DNA of 58,732 nt from Nitrospinota bacterium (lineage in GTDB: Bacteria > Nitrospinota_A > UBA7883 > JACRGQ01), in NCBI GenBank assembly GCA_016212275.1, contig JACRGR010000013.1:1-58732 (forward strand). The letters run 5' to 3'. Of this stretch, positions 16,503 to 27,038 are shown in pieces; positions within the stretch are counted from its first letter, which is position 1; the number at the start of each line of letters is the position of its first letter. The position numbers and the translations under genes were made by a program. Below the pieces are notes generated by a model. It ran no database searches, was not told the origin of the DNA, and was given only the letters and a program-made list of their open reading frames with translations.

Positions 16503-17283
16503 CCACCGACTCTATCAAGCCGTCATAGGCGAGCGAAACGCCCGAAGGTAAAGCCGCTGAGACCTCCGAATGCAAAATGTCGTGGTTCATGTGCGTCAGG
16601 TATCCCTTTTTCGCGCCCGCGGAACGGATCGCCGCCACCGCCTCATCCACCCCGAAGTGCGTGGAATGCGGCTTGCGTTGCACCGCGCCCATCACAAGCA
16701 GGCGCAACCCCCGCATCTTTTCCATCGTGGCGGGCGGGATGGCGTTGCAGTCGGTTACATAGGCAAGCGGACCGAACCGGTAGCCAAACACATCCGACGA
16801 ACCGTGTTTCACCGGCAACGGCTCCACCGTTTTGCCGAACAGTTCAAACGGCGGTTCCACGGGATGCAACGAGAGCTTTGGTTTGCCGCCCCCCTCGTAC
16901 GCCGTTTCCGCGAAGATGTAGTCGAACCGCCGACGCAGTTTTTCCAGGGTATCGGGCGGCCCATAGCAGGGTATCTCTTCGTGCTGGATGAAATTGAAAC
17001 TCCGCAGTTCGTCAATGCCATGCACATGGTCGGCGTGCGCGTGGGTGAACAGCACTGCGTCTATCCGCTCCAGCCCGTGGCGCAACGCCTGCGCGCGCAG
17101 GTCGGTTGATGCGTCTATCAGCACGTTTCGTTCAATCGGGCCGTCTTGCCAGCTTATCAGCGCGGACGTGCGAAGGCGGTTGTCCCGGACATCCGTGGAG
17201 GAACATACCCGGCAATGGCACCCGATCATCGGCACGCCGGTGGAGGTGCCTGTCCCGAGAAAGAGTATCTTCAGGCTACCCAT
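16495..17283 (-). CDS. MBL-fold metal-dependent hydrolase (PhnP-like)
   Basis: A 262-residue metallo-beta-lactamase-fold protein with the dinuclear metal motif HAHADHVHGID and further ligands (KHGSSDVFG, THMNHD). The N-terminal loop GCHCRVC, the zinc-knuckle signature of the PhnP-like cyclic phosphodiesterase subgroup, is intact. It probably cleaves a phosphodiester, but the substrate is unknown. The ATG overlaps the ubiX stop (TGATG). Confidence 0.88.
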   Translation of the reverse strand: MGSLKILFLGTGTSTGVPMIGCHCRVCSSTDVRDNRLRTSALISWQDGPIERNVLIDASTDLRAQALRHGLERIDAVLFTHAHADHVHGIDELRSFNFIQHEEIPCYGPPDTLEKLRRRFDYIFAETAYEGGGKPKLSLHPVEPPFELFGKTVEPLPVKHGSSDVFGYRFGPLAYVTDCNAIPPATMEKMRGLRLLVMGAVQRKPHSTHFGVDEAVAAIRSAGAKKGYLTHMNHDILHSEVSAALPSGVSLAYDGLIESVDE

Positions 17284-17840
17284 CAGCCGGTGTAGCGCGG
17301 CGTGAAATCCTGCGGCAACTTCAGGTGGTCGAACACCCGCCCGGCGATGAACGCCGCCAACTCTTCAATCGTTTTCGGTCGGTGGGTGAACGCGGGCATG
17401 GCGGGAAGGATGGTCCCCCCCGCCCGGCTGATGCGGAGCATGTTTTCCAGATGGATGTCGGAAAGCGGGGTCTCGCGCGGCACCAGTATCAACGGCCTGC
17501 GTTCCTTCAGGTGAACGTCCGCCGCCCTCTCCAGCAGGTCGGTGGAAACGCCGGAAGCGATACGGGCCAGGCACCCCATACTGCACGGGGCAACCACCAT
17601 CCCGGCGGTGAGGAAAGAGCCGCTGGCGATGGGAACATCATACCGGCCGTTGTCATGCACGGTCACGCCAGCGCGGTTGAAATAGCCGGGCGGTATGTCC
17701 ATCTCATCCTTCAGGATCACCTGCGCCGTCGCGGTAATGACCAAGTGGGTCTCCACGCGAGCCGCCACCAGACGGTCGAATATCTCTTTGCCGTACACGG
17801 CGCCGGAAGCGCCGGACATGGCCAATACGATCGGTGCCAA
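17283..17840 (-). CDS. ubiX: UbiX flavin prenyltransferase
   Basis: Adds a dimethylallyl group to FMN to make prenylated FMN, the cofactor of UbiD-type decarboxylases. A 185-residue flavoprotein with SGASGAVYG at the N-terminus, VVAPCSMGCLARIASG, KERRPLILVPRETPLS and a TILPAMPAFTHRPKTIEE tail, all typical of UbiX. The start codon is TTG, 3 nt after the previous stop; the ribosome site (AAAGGA) lies inside the preceding gene. No ubiD is in the window. Confidence 0.94.
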   Translation of the reverse strand: MAPIVLAMSGASGAVYGKEIFDRLVAARVETHLVITATAQVILKDEMDIPPGYFNRAGVTVHDNGRYDVPIASGSFLTAGMVVAPCSMGCLARIASGVSTDLLERAADVHLKERRPLILVPRETPLSDIHLENMLRISRAGGTILPAMPAFTHRPKTIEELAAFIAGRVFDHLKLPQDFTPRYTG

Positions 17841-17843
17841 GGG

Positions 17844-18497
17844 TTACTGCTTTTCCTTTTGGAACGTCACCGAACCTAATTCTTCCGCGCGCGCGGTGAC
17901 CACGCCGCCGGACCGCACGAACTCGAATACCGTGCCGCTGTAAATACTGCCGCCGATCTCGCCGCCGTCCGCAAGCCGAACGGCCACTTCCAGCCGGTTG
18001 AGTTCCTTTTTTCCGAACTCGATGGAAACCGTGTCGGCGATCTTCACGCTCACCCGTTCCCTGCCGGTGTCTATCCGCAGATCGTTTTCAATCCCCGACG
18101 ACACGCGCTCGGCGGAGAATTTCCGCCCGTCCGAAGCAACCACTTCCGCCGGACGGTCCGCAACGGGAACTGCCGCTTCCGTCTGGACTTGACCGCGCTT
18201 TCCCGGAGCAACCCCAACGCCATTCGGCGCGGAAGAAGTCCCTTGCACGTTCCCACTTGACGCCTTGGACCCCGCGGACGTCCCCGGATGGTAGCCGGGC
18301 ACATGGTATATCGTTGGCGGCCTCGAAGGCGTGGGCGCGGGCGGCGACGCGGGAGGAGGCGGGGGCGTGTATGTGGAAGCGCCGCTCGCATGTATCAGCG
18401 CGCGCTGAGCGGCGAGGCCCGGAGCGAAGGGAATGGCCTGTGCAATGCCAACGGCAATAATGCCGACAACCCCGGCAATAAGAAGAACGCGATTCAT
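17844..18497 (-). CDS. Exported or membrane-anchored protein with proline-rich linker
   Basis: About 217 residues: an N-terminal hydrophobic segment (VLLIAGVVGIIAVGIAQA), then a proline/serine-rich linker (about 45-115) that probably spans peptidoglycan. A small C-terminal beta-domain follows (VASDGRKFSAERVSSGIENDL, VAVRLADGGEIGGSIYSG). I cannot name the family. It is the first gene of the ubiX operon and may be membrane-tethered. The ATG at 18497 follows an in-frame GTG at 18500. Confidence 0.68.
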   Translation of the reverse strand: MNRVLLIAGVVGIIAVGIAQAIPFAPGLAAQRALIHASGASTYTPPPPPASPPAPTPSRPPTIYHVPGYHPGTSAGSKASSGNVQGTSSAPNGVGVAPGKRGQVQTEAAVPVADRPAEVVASDGRKFSAERVSSGIENDLRIDTGRERVSVKIADTVSIEFGKKELNRLEVAVRLADGGEIGGSIYSGTVFEFVRSGGVVTARAEELGSVTFQKEKQ

Positions 18498-18556
18498 CAC
18501 CGGATTATATCACCGAATTTATTTCATAGTCGAAACACCCATCCGGCTGGTGGATG

Positions 18557-18585
18557 TTTACAAGCGGCGGAAAGAGGCGTATCTT
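18557..18585 (+). promoter_or_regulatory. Sigma-70-type promoter for the small basic protein
   Basis: TTTACA (18557-18562), a 17-nt spacer and TATCTT (18580-18585) lie 27 nt before the ATG of the 54-codon frame at 18613, supporting that frame as an expressed gene. Confidence 0.5.
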
Positions 18586-18612
18586 TAAATCAGGGAAGGC
18601 AGGTGCATAACA

Positions 18613-18777
18613 ATGGCAGTTTCCGGCGCCGGCAAGGTGTATAAGCCGCCTCCTCCGGTCAAAACGAGGAAAGCACCGATTACCCCGCACCGTGAATACA
18701 ATCCGGCCAGAAAAGCGGCCTCAGCCCCCAAACGGCGCATTCCCGAACGCCCCTCCCGCATCGCCACCAACGCCTAG
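18613..18777 (+). CDS. Small basic proline-rich protein (54 residues)
   Basis: An ATG-to-TAG frame of 54 residues, rich in Lys, Arg, Pro and Ala (VYKPPPPVKTRKAPITPHR, APKRRIPERPSRIATNA), strongly basic and with no hydrophobic segment. A promoter-like sequence and an AGG-rich ribosome site precede it. It lies between the divergent ubiX operon and the triple-hairpin repeat. No family is recognised. It could be a nucleic-acid- or wall-associated peptide. Confidence 0.45.
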   Translation: MAVSGAGKVYKPPPPVKTRKAPITPHREYNPARKAASAPKRRIPERPSRIATNA

Positions 18778-18796
18778 TCATTAGCGGTAAATACCA

Positions 18797-18954
18797 TTGG
18801 GGAACCTTTCTGGAGAAAGTTTCCCCCAAACCCGCTCCAAAGACTTTTGATTCAGGGAAAAACATCCCCTTTAAAGGGGATGTTTTTCCCTGAACGATAA
18901 AGCTTTTTGGAGAGAGCTTGAGAGAACCTTTTTCCCCGAAAAAGGTTCTCTCAA
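18797..18954. repeat. Triple-hairpin dispersed element, copy 1
   Basis: Three long inverted repeats in series: 18797-18829 (GGGGAA/TTCCCC around CTTTCT/AGAAAG), 18852-18893 (a perfect 42-nt palindrome centred on TTTAAA) and 18918-18954 (a perfect 17-bp stem with a CCC loop). The same arrangement recurs at 38803-38957. It lies between the convergent 54-codon gene and hpt, and probably acts at least as a bidirectional terminator. Confidence 0.85.
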
Positions 18955-18962
18955 TTGGCATT

Positions 18963-19592
18963 TCAGGAATTGGCGGGCGCGGGGACTTCCACCCAGGCGA
19001 TCTTTGGAAGTTCCCGGTATTTGCCGTTCAGGTCCATGCCGTATCCGAAGAGCCAGTAGTCCACCGGTTGTCCTTCGGGTGAGCGGATGGGGCGTTCGGC
19101 GAATTTGAGGTCATGCACGAGGAAATGCGCCATATGCGAATGGCGGGCGTACTTGTTCACCACGGCCGCGATCCGCACTTCCGCAGGCACCATATCCTCC
19201 ACCATCCGTTTGATGAAATGCGCGGTGGCGCAGGTATCGATGATGTCGTCCACGATGAGCACACGTCCGCGGCGCATTTTTTCCGGCGGTAGCGCGCCTT
19301 GCTCAAGAGCCACGTCGCCGGTGGAGCGGGTGCCGAGGGTATTGGACAGCTTGACCGCATGAACATCGTGCGGCACGCCCAGCGCGGCGAGTTCCTTTTG
19401 CAAATCCTGGGTGAACGGCTTCGCGCCGTTGAGCACCGAGACCACTTGAAGCGGCACGCCACCGCCGCACCAATCGGCAACCTCGCCCGCCACGCGGCGC
19501 ACGCCGCTGGCGATAAGGCTCTCGGAGATCACCACCGGGGCGTTCATTTGCGCGCCGCCGTGTTCTATGGCGAGGTATTCTTCAAATTGCAT
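18963..19592 (-). CDS. hpt: Hypoxanthine-guanine-type phosphoribosyltransferase
   Basis: Transfers the phosphoribosyl group of PRPP to a purine base. A 209-residue type I PRTase with the PRPP-binding signature VLIVDDIIDTCATAHF. The SVLNGAKPF loop near the N-terminus and the KLSNTLGTR flexible loop resemble HGPRTs, as does the C-terminal PVDYWLFGYGMDLNGKYRELPKI. The ATG at 19592 is preferred over the upstream TTG. The enzyme is cytoplasmic and works in purine salvage. It is monocistronic, with the triple-hairpin element at its 3' end. Confidence 0.9.
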   Translation of the reverse strand: MQFEEYLAIEHGGAQMNAPVVISESLIASGVRRVAGEVADWCGGGVPLQVVSVLNGAKPFTQDLQKELAALGVPHDVHAVKLSNTLGTRSTGDVALEQGALPPEKMRRGRVLIVDDIIDTCATAHFIKRMVEDMVPAEVRIAAVVNKYARHSHMAHFLVHDLKFAERPIRSPEGQPVDYWLFGYGMDLNGKYRELPKIAWVEVPAPANS

Positions 19593-19642
19593 CTTCGTTC
19601 TTTGTCGCAAAATTCCCCGCCCCTGTCAAGCCAATATAAATA

Positions 19643-19709
19643 TTATCCGCGGATTACACAGATGGTACCATCAGCCCAATCGGCGTCAATCTGCGCAATC
19701 TGTGGATAA
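19643..19709. repeat. Short terminal-inverted-repeat element (no internal gene)
   Basis: The 21-nt ends TTATCCGCGGATTACACAGAT (19643-19663) and the complement of 19689-19709 match at 17 of 21 positions, enclosing 25 nt. The right end shares the ATCTGYGGATAAC motif with the boundaries of the GxxExxY element at 27.0-27.5 kb and with 40.2 kb. The remaining intergenic sequence to 19868 shows no gene. Confidence 0.7.
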
Positions 19710-19868
19710 CTTCCGGCTTACGTTCGGACAAAACCTGTGATACCATTTTTACCGGAGTTGGAGAACTAAATACCTTCGAAAAAAAGTGAGGGAAGCGTTG
19801 GCGCAATTCCGTCTTTTCCCGGTCGTTTCGCCACAGTGTTGCCCATTGCCCTTTAAGTGCGCGTTGGC

Positions 19869-22800
19869 ATGAAGAACAAAAACGACCGCCCCGGCAAACC
19901 GATCGAAGGAACACCGGGGAAGATACCCTTGGACAACCCCTTCTTCAAGGCATTGTTCGACCAGGCGGTCACGCCCCTGTTCGTGTGCGACCCCTCGTCG
20001 GCGGCCATCCTGTACGCGAACGAGGCCGCCAGCGGCTGTCTGGGATATTCCCTTCCAGAGCTACTCAACAAAGTGCATATCACGGACATAGACACGGCAC
20101 TGCCCGACGCCTTTTTTTGGCTGGAACATATAAAAGAAGTCCGCGACAAGGGGTTCCCCTTCCGGGAAAGCCACCACCGTCGCAAGGACGGCTCCGTGTT
20201 CCCCGTGCGGATACATTCGCAGTTCCTGTCGGTGGAGAACAAGCAGTACGCCATCTATTGGGCGCGCGACATTTCCAGCGTAGCGGCCAGCGGCGAGCCG
20301 AGCGAACGCCCCGCGAGGAACATGGAAGAATGGCAACGGGCGGAGAAACTGCTCCGCATCCGCGCCTATCAGCAGGCGGCGGTCGCCAAGCTGGGGCTGA
20401 AGGCGTTGCAGGTGCGGGATCCGCAAGAGGTCATGGAAATTGCCGCAAACACCGTTACCCGCATCCTCGATACCGAATTCGGCGGAATACTTGAGCTTCA
20501 GCCGGACGGCAAATCGCTGGTGCTCATGGGAAACGGCGGCTGGAAAACGAAAAAAGCGGGGCAGTTCAACATCCCCATCTTCCCCGGTTCGCAGGTCGCT
20601 TATATCCTCGCTTCCTCCGAGCCGGTGGTGGTGCATGACCTTCCCTCCGAAACCCGGTTCACCCCCCAGCCCTCGCTCGCCGACTTCGGCGTGAAAAGCG
20701 GCGTGAGCATCCCCCTGCGGGTGAAAGGCCGGGTATGGGGCATATTCGGCACCCACACCACGAAGCTGAGGAAGTTCACCGAGGACGAGATCAACATCTT
20801 CCAATCCATCGCGAACGTGCTGGCGATGGCGATAGAGCGCGCGCTGGACGACGAGGCGCTCCGCCTGAATGAAGCCAGTCTCGCCAGAGCGCAAACGATC
20901 GCGCGGCTGGGGAACTGGACGTGGAACCTGGCGAAACACGAATGCGACTGTTCCGACGAGTGCTTCCGCATATTCGACCAGCCGCGAATATCCCGCTTCG
21001 GCAAGGAAACCGCCGTCGAAAGCGACTCCGGAATGAAATGGGACGCGGAATGTTTCCGTATCGTGGGATTGAACGCGGACGGAACCAAGAACGGCTCTTT
21101 CTTCAAATTGGTGCATCCCGACGACCGGGAACGGGTCCACCGCTCCTTCCAGTCGGCGCTCAAGGGCGAAATACCGTTCAGCGTGGACTACCGCATCTTC
21201 CTGTCCGACGGCTCCCATCGCCACGTCCACGACGAGGCGGAGATCACGTTCGACGAGAACGGCGCGGCGGTGAAGGCGGTCGGCGTGATGCAGGACATCA
21301 CGGAGCGCAAGCAGGCGGAAGAGGCGGTGAAGCGGAGCGAGGAACGCTACCGCCTATTGGTGAACAACTCGCCCGACATCATCTATTCCTTTTCCGACAA
21401 GCGGGGCGGCATCTTCTATTCATCCCGCGCCGAAGTGATACTCGGCTACCCGGTGGGCCATCTGTACGCGAACCCGTATCTTTGGAACGAGTCCATCCAT
21501 CCGGACGACTGGAGCACGATAGCCAACGCCATTGTCGCATTCAACGGGGGGAAGGACTTCGACCTGGAATACCGCGTGAAAAACAGCAAAGGGGAATGGC
21601 TGTGGTTCCGTGACCGCTCCATCGGGCGGCGGACCGAGGGGGAAGAGGTCATCATTGACGGCATCGCCACCAACATCACCGAACACAAAAAGGCGGAGGA
21701 GGCCCAGCGTCAACTGATCGCCATCATCGAGACCACCACCGACTTCGTGGCGACCGCCGACGCCAAGGGGAACGTGCTGTACTACAACAAGGCGGCGCGC
21801 AAACTGCTCGGCATCGGGGAAGATGAGGACATCTCAAAAATACGCATTCCCGATACCCACCCCGAATGGGCGACCAAGCTCGTTTTGGAAGAAGGCCTCC
21901 CTTCGGCGATCCGCGACGGCGCATGGAGCGGCGAAACGGCTTTCATTAACCGCGACGGAAAAGAGATACCGGCCTCGCAAGTGATCATCGCGCACAAGGA
22001 CGCGGTGGGTAACGTGCAACTGTTCTCCACTATCGCGCGCGACATCACCGAATTGAAAAATGTCCAGGAGGTGCAGACCGAACTGCGCCAGCGTTACGAA
22101 GGACTGCTGAACAACCTGAACGTGGGCGTTTACCGCCGCACGCTGGACGGGCAGATACTGGAAGCCAACCCCGCTTTCATGCAAATAATGGAAGCCGGTT
22201 CAAAAGAGGAAATGCTCAATACCAACGTAAGAACACTGGCCGCCAGGGACCCGGAGCGGTTCAAGGAGATCAACGCGAGGCTGGTGGAAAACGGTTTCCT
22301 GAAAAACGAGGTCGTAGAGGGAATAACCTTGAAGGGGCGACGGATATTGACCTTGCTCAGCGGGGTGCTGAAAAAGGACAAGAGCGGCAAGGTCGTTTAC
22401 GACGGCATTGCCGAAGACATCACGGAAAAGCGGCGGCTGGAAGAACAGTTGGTGCAAGCGCAGAAGATGGAAGCGGTGGGGCAACTCACTGGCGGCATCG
22501 CGCACGACTTCAACAACATCCTTTCCTCCATCTCCGGCAACTGCTACCTGCTGAACCAGAAAGCGGGGATAAACCCGCAAATGACCGAGCATATAGAACA
22601 CATCAAAAAGGCGGTGCAACGCGGCGCGAACCTGACGAAAGACCTGCTCACGTTCGGACGCAGACAACCGTTCAACCTCAGGACGGTCGCCATCGAGGAC
22701 GTGGTGCGCGATACCAGACAACTGCTCTCCAGCGTCATCCGCGAAAACATAGACCTGCGCACCAACATCGCGGAAAAGGGACTTGCCATAAAGGCCGACG

Positions 22801-23582
22801 CCATGCAGATAGAGCAGGCGCTCATCAACCTGCTCACCAACGCGCAGGACGCCATGCCGGACGGCGGCAGGATCACCATTGACGTTCACCGGATGGCAAT
22901 AGACGCGCCATTCATCGCCAAACAGGGGTTCGGCATGCCCGGCGATTACGCGCTGGTGACTGTCGCCGATACCGGTACCGGCATGGACGAGGCTACCCAA
23001 AAGAGGATATTCGAACCGTTTTTCACCACCAAGGAATTCGGCAAAGGAACCGGGCTGGGGCTGGCGATGGCGTACAGCATAGTGAAACAGCACGGCGGGT
23101 TCATCGTGGTTCATAGCGGCTTGGGCAGGGGAACGGCGTTCAGGATATACCTCCCGCTGTGCGAAAGCGCGGCGGAAAAGGCCCCGCAGGCCGCCGGGCA
23201 AAAGGCGGACGGCGGGAGCGAGACGGTCCTGCTGGCCGAGGACGAAGAGGACGTGCGGGCAGTCACCAAGGCGTTGCTGGAGCGGGCCGGTTACACGGTC
23301 ATCACGGCGGAGAACGGCGAGGACGCGGTGGGCAAATTCGTGGCGAACCGGGACCGCATACAGCTGTGCATTTTCGACATGATCATGCCGAAAAAGAACG
23401 GCAAGGAAGCGTATCAGGAAATTCGGAAAATGTGGCCGCAAAACAAGGTGCTCTACTTGAGCGGCTACACCGCCAACATCTTCCAGTCGGACGACATGGA
23501 AGACGACAGTTTCAATTTCCTGCCCAAACCGGTGCTTCCGGAAGATTTCCTGCGCAAAGTCCGGGAGATACTTACCGCCTGA
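19869..23582 (+). CDS. Hybrid sensor histidine kinase (PAS-GAF-PAS4-HK-REC)
   Basis: A 1237-residue soluble kinase with no membrane span. Order: PAS (about 23-140), GAF (165-325), four further PAS domains (about 340-865, several ending in a DIT(E)xK-type motif), HisKA with phospho-accepting His in GGIAHDFNN, HATPase (NLLTNAQDAMPDGG, GTGLGLAMAYSIVKQHGG) and a C-terminal receiver (phospho-acceptor Asp in CIFDMIMP). Six sensor modules imply integration of several cytoplasmic signals. The AHDFNN H-box is the NtrB-like type often paired with NtrC-type regulators. Confidence 0.94.
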   Translation: MKNKNDRPGKPIEGTPGKIPLDNPFFKALFDQAVTPLFVCDPSSAAILYANEAASGCLGYSLPELLNKVHITDIDTALPDAFFWLEHIKEVRDKGFPFRESHHRRKDGSVFPVRIHSQFLSVENKQYAIYWARDISSVAASGEPSERPARNMEEWQRAEKLLRIRAYQQAAVAKLGLKALQVRDPQEVMEIAANTVTRILDTEFGGILELQPDGKSLVLMGNGGWKTKKAGQFNIPIFPGSQVAYILASSEPVVVHDLPSETRFTPQPSLADFGVKSGVSIPLRVKGRVWGIFGTHTTKLRKFTEDEINIFQSIANVLAMAIERALDDEALRLNEASLARAQTIARLGNWTWNLAKHECDCSDECFRIFDQPRISRFGKETAVESDSGMKWDAECFRIVGLNADGTKNGSFFKLVHPDDRERVHRSFQSALKGEIPFSVDYRIFLSDGSHRHVHDEAEITFDENGAAVKAVGVMQDITERKQAEEAVKRSEERYRLLVNNSPDIIYSFSDKRGGIFYSSRAEVILGYPVGHLYANPYLWNESIHPDDWSTIANAIVAFNGGKDFDLEYRVKNSKGEWLWFRDRSIGRRTEGEEVIIDGIATNITEHKKAEEAQRQLIAIIETTTDFVATADAKGNVLYYNKAARKLLGIGEDEDISKIRIPDTHPEWATKLVLEEGLPSAIRDGAWSGETAFINRDGKEIPASQVIIAHKDAVGNVQLFSTIARDITELKNVQEVQTELRQRYEGLLNNLNVGVYRRTLDGQILEANPAFMQIMEAGSKEEMLNTNVRTLAARDPERFKEINARLVENGFLKNEVVEGITLKGRRILTLLSGVLKKDKSGKVVYDGIAEDITEKRRLEEQLVQAQKMEAVGQLTGGIAHDFNNILSSISGNCYLLNQKAGINPQMTEHIEHIKKAVQRGANLTKDLLTFGRRQPFNLRTVAIEDVVRDTRQLLSSVIRENIDLRTNIAEKGLAIKADAMQIEQALINLLTNAQDAMPDGGRITIDVHRMAIDAPFIAKQGFGMPGDYALVTVADTGTGMDEATQKRIFEPFFTTKEFGKGTGLGLAMAYSIVKQHGGFIVVHSGLGRGTAFRIYLPLCESAAEKAPQAAGQKADGGSETVLLAEDEEDVRAVTKALLERAGYTVITAENGEDAVGKFVANRDRIQLCIFDMIMPKKNGKEAYQEIRKMWPQNKVLYLSGYTANIFQSDDMEDDSFNFLPKPVLPEDFLRKVREILTA

Positions 23583-23678
23583 CGCCAATTGGACGTCAAA
23601 GATCGAGGAATAAGGGTATACCCCAACCTCCCCCTGGGTCGACGCACTTCCCCGCCCATACCGCCCCAACCAACTTCC

Positions 23679-23708
23679 TTGAACCATCGTCCATCGCCCG
23701 TGTATCAT
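23679..23708 (+). promoter_or_regulatory. Promoter immediately upstream of ispF
   Basis: TTGAAC (23679-23684), an 18-nt spacer and TATCAT (23703-23708). Transcription would start at or within a few bases of the ispF ATG (23715), implying a leaderless or very short-leader mRNA. No Shine-Dalgarno sequence is visible there. Confidence 0.5.
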
Positions 23709-23714
23709 GCACGG

Positions 23715-24197
23715 ATGAGGATAGGCATAGGGTTCGACGCACACCGGTTCGCCGACGGGCGTCCGCTCATCATCGGCGGCGTGACCATCCCTTATGAAAA
23801 AGGACTGGCCGGGCACAGCGACGCGGATGTGCTTCTGCACGCCATCTGCGACGCTCTGCTGGGCGCGCTGGCGCTCGGTGACATCGGCAAACACTTCCCC
23901 CCCTCCGACCCGAAGTACAAGGACATCTCCTCGCTCGTCCTCCTGCAACAGGTGAGCGAACTGGTGAAGGCGAACGGCTACGCGGTGAACAACATTGATT
24001 CCATCATCATCGCCGAAGAGCCGAAGATGGCGCCGCACATCGAAAAGATGCGCGCCGCCATAGCGTGGACGGTGGAAGCCCCCGTCACCCGCGTGAGCGT
24101 GAAGGCGACCACCACCGAACTGATGGGGTTCACCGGCAGGAAAGAAGGAATAGCGGCGCAGGCCGCCGTCACCCTCTCGCCGCTTGCCGCAAAATGA
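23715..24197 (+). CDS. ispF: 2-C-methyl-D-erythritol 2,4-cyclodiphosphate synthase
   Basis: Cyclises CDP-methylerythritol 2-phosphate in the MEP isoprenoid pathway. A 160-residue protein with metal ligands D8 and H10 (GFDAH) and H42 in [18 protein letters not shown], plus the C-terminal [23 protein letters not shown]. The length is that of monofunctional IspF, with no IspD fusion. The ATG at 23715 gives the canonical [10 protein letters not shown] start. Its stop overlaps the gltX ATG (ATGA), opening an ispF-gltX-cysS-rlmB operon. Confidence 0.97.
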   Translation: MRIGIGFDAHRFADGRPLIIGGVTIPYEKGLAGHSDADVLLHAICDALLGALALGDIGKHFPPSDPKYKDISSLVLLQQVSELVKANGYAVNNIDSIIIAEEPKMAPHIEKMRAAIAWTVEAPVTRVSVKATTTELMGFTGRKEGIAAQAAVTLSPLAAK

Positions 24198-25602
24198 CCA
24201 TGGAAACGAAAAAAGAAGTGCGCGTGCGGTTCGCCCCCTCCCCCACCGGGATGCTCCACGCGGGGAACATGCGCACCGCCGTATTCAACTGGATATTCGC
24301 CGCGAAGCACAAAGGAAAGTTCATCCTCCGCATCGAGGACACCGATACTGAACGAAGCACCGGCGAATACGCCAACGAGATCCTTGAATCGCTACGCTGG
24401 TTGGGTCTGGGATGGGACGAAGGGCCGCACTACCAATCCCGCAGAACGGAGATTTACACCCGCATCGCCGACCCGATGCTCACGCGCGGCAAGCTGTACC
24501 CCTGCTTTTGCTCCGACGCGCAACTGGAAGAGGACCGCAAGGCGGCGGAAAAACGCGGACGTCCGCCAGTCTATGTGGGAAGGTGCGCGAACCTGAACCC
24601 CGCCGAGCGCAAGGAGCGGATGAAGCGCGAGCCGTACGCCCTGCGCTTCCGCATCACCGGCGACACGCTCACCTATACCGACGCCATCCGCGGCGTCACC
24701 ACCGTCAACCTGCGGCTGATGGGGGACTTCATCGTCATGCGGTCCAACGGCACCGTGACGTACAACCTCGCCGCGACCATTGACGACATCCTGATGAAGG
24801 TAACGCACGTCATAAGGGGCGAGGATCATATGAGCAACACCCCCAAGCAGATCCTGATGATGCGCACGCTCGGCTTCGCGCCGCCGGTGTACGCGCACCT
24901 GCCGATACTGCTGGCGGACGACAACACGAAGCTGAGCAAACGGCACCATCACTCCTCGTTCGCCGAACTGATAGCCGACGGCTACCTGCCCGAAGCGGTG
25001 TTCAATTTTCTGGCACTGCTCGGCTGGCACCCGGAGGACAAGCGCGAAGACCTGACGGCGGAGGAGATAATCAGGAATTTCGACCTGAAAAAGGTGTCCA
25101 CCCGCGCATCGCATTACAACCTGCAAAAGCTCGGCTGGCTGAACAAGCAGAAGATTCACCACGCGGAGCCGGAACGCCTGCAGGCGTACGGCAAGCGGTT
25201 CATTAAAAAACACGCCGCCGCGTTCGACGCGCTTTCGGGCCAGGCCAAGCTGACCATCCTTTCCGCCGTGCATGAGAACATCTCGCGCCTGAGCGAATTG
25301 GACGGCGAACTGGCCCCCTTCTTCGAATACTCGATCGAGGAAGGCGCGATAGGGGAAGCGCAAAAGCATCCGGCGCGAGCGGTGGCGGACGCGATGGCGG
25401 CGCAGACGGACAACGACGATTACCGCGCGGTGATGCAGGCGGCCTCGGCGCAGTCCGGCGCGAAAGGAAAAGCGCTGTACCTGCCCGCGCGCGTGGCGCT
25501 GAGCGGCAGGACGCACGGGCCGGAACTGGAAAAGCTGTACCGGTTCCTTTCCCCCGCCGAGCGCGCGGCGCGGCTGAAACACTTTTTGGAGATGGTAACG
25601 GC

Positions 25603-25606
<4 letters not shown>
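24194..25606 (+). CDS. gltX: Glutamyl-tRNA synthetase
   Basis: Charges tRNA(Glu). A 470-residue class I synthetase with the HIGH-type motif as [14 protein letters not shown] and the KMSKS-type motif as [24 protein letters not shown] and [15 protein letters not shown] are all typical of GltX. The HAGN variant departs from the common H[IVL]GG. Whether it is discriminating or also charges tRNA(Gln) cannot be judged from sequence alone. The ATG overlaps the ispF stop and the stop overlaps the cysS start, so translation is coupled across the operon. Confidence 0.96.
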
Positions 25607-27033
<1,427 letters not shown>

Positions 27034-27038
27034 ATGGC

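Noticed and set aside
23589..23714. 42-residue N-terminal extension of IspF
   Set aside because: Extension has no IspF homology; ATG 23715 gives the canonical start and follows a promoter.
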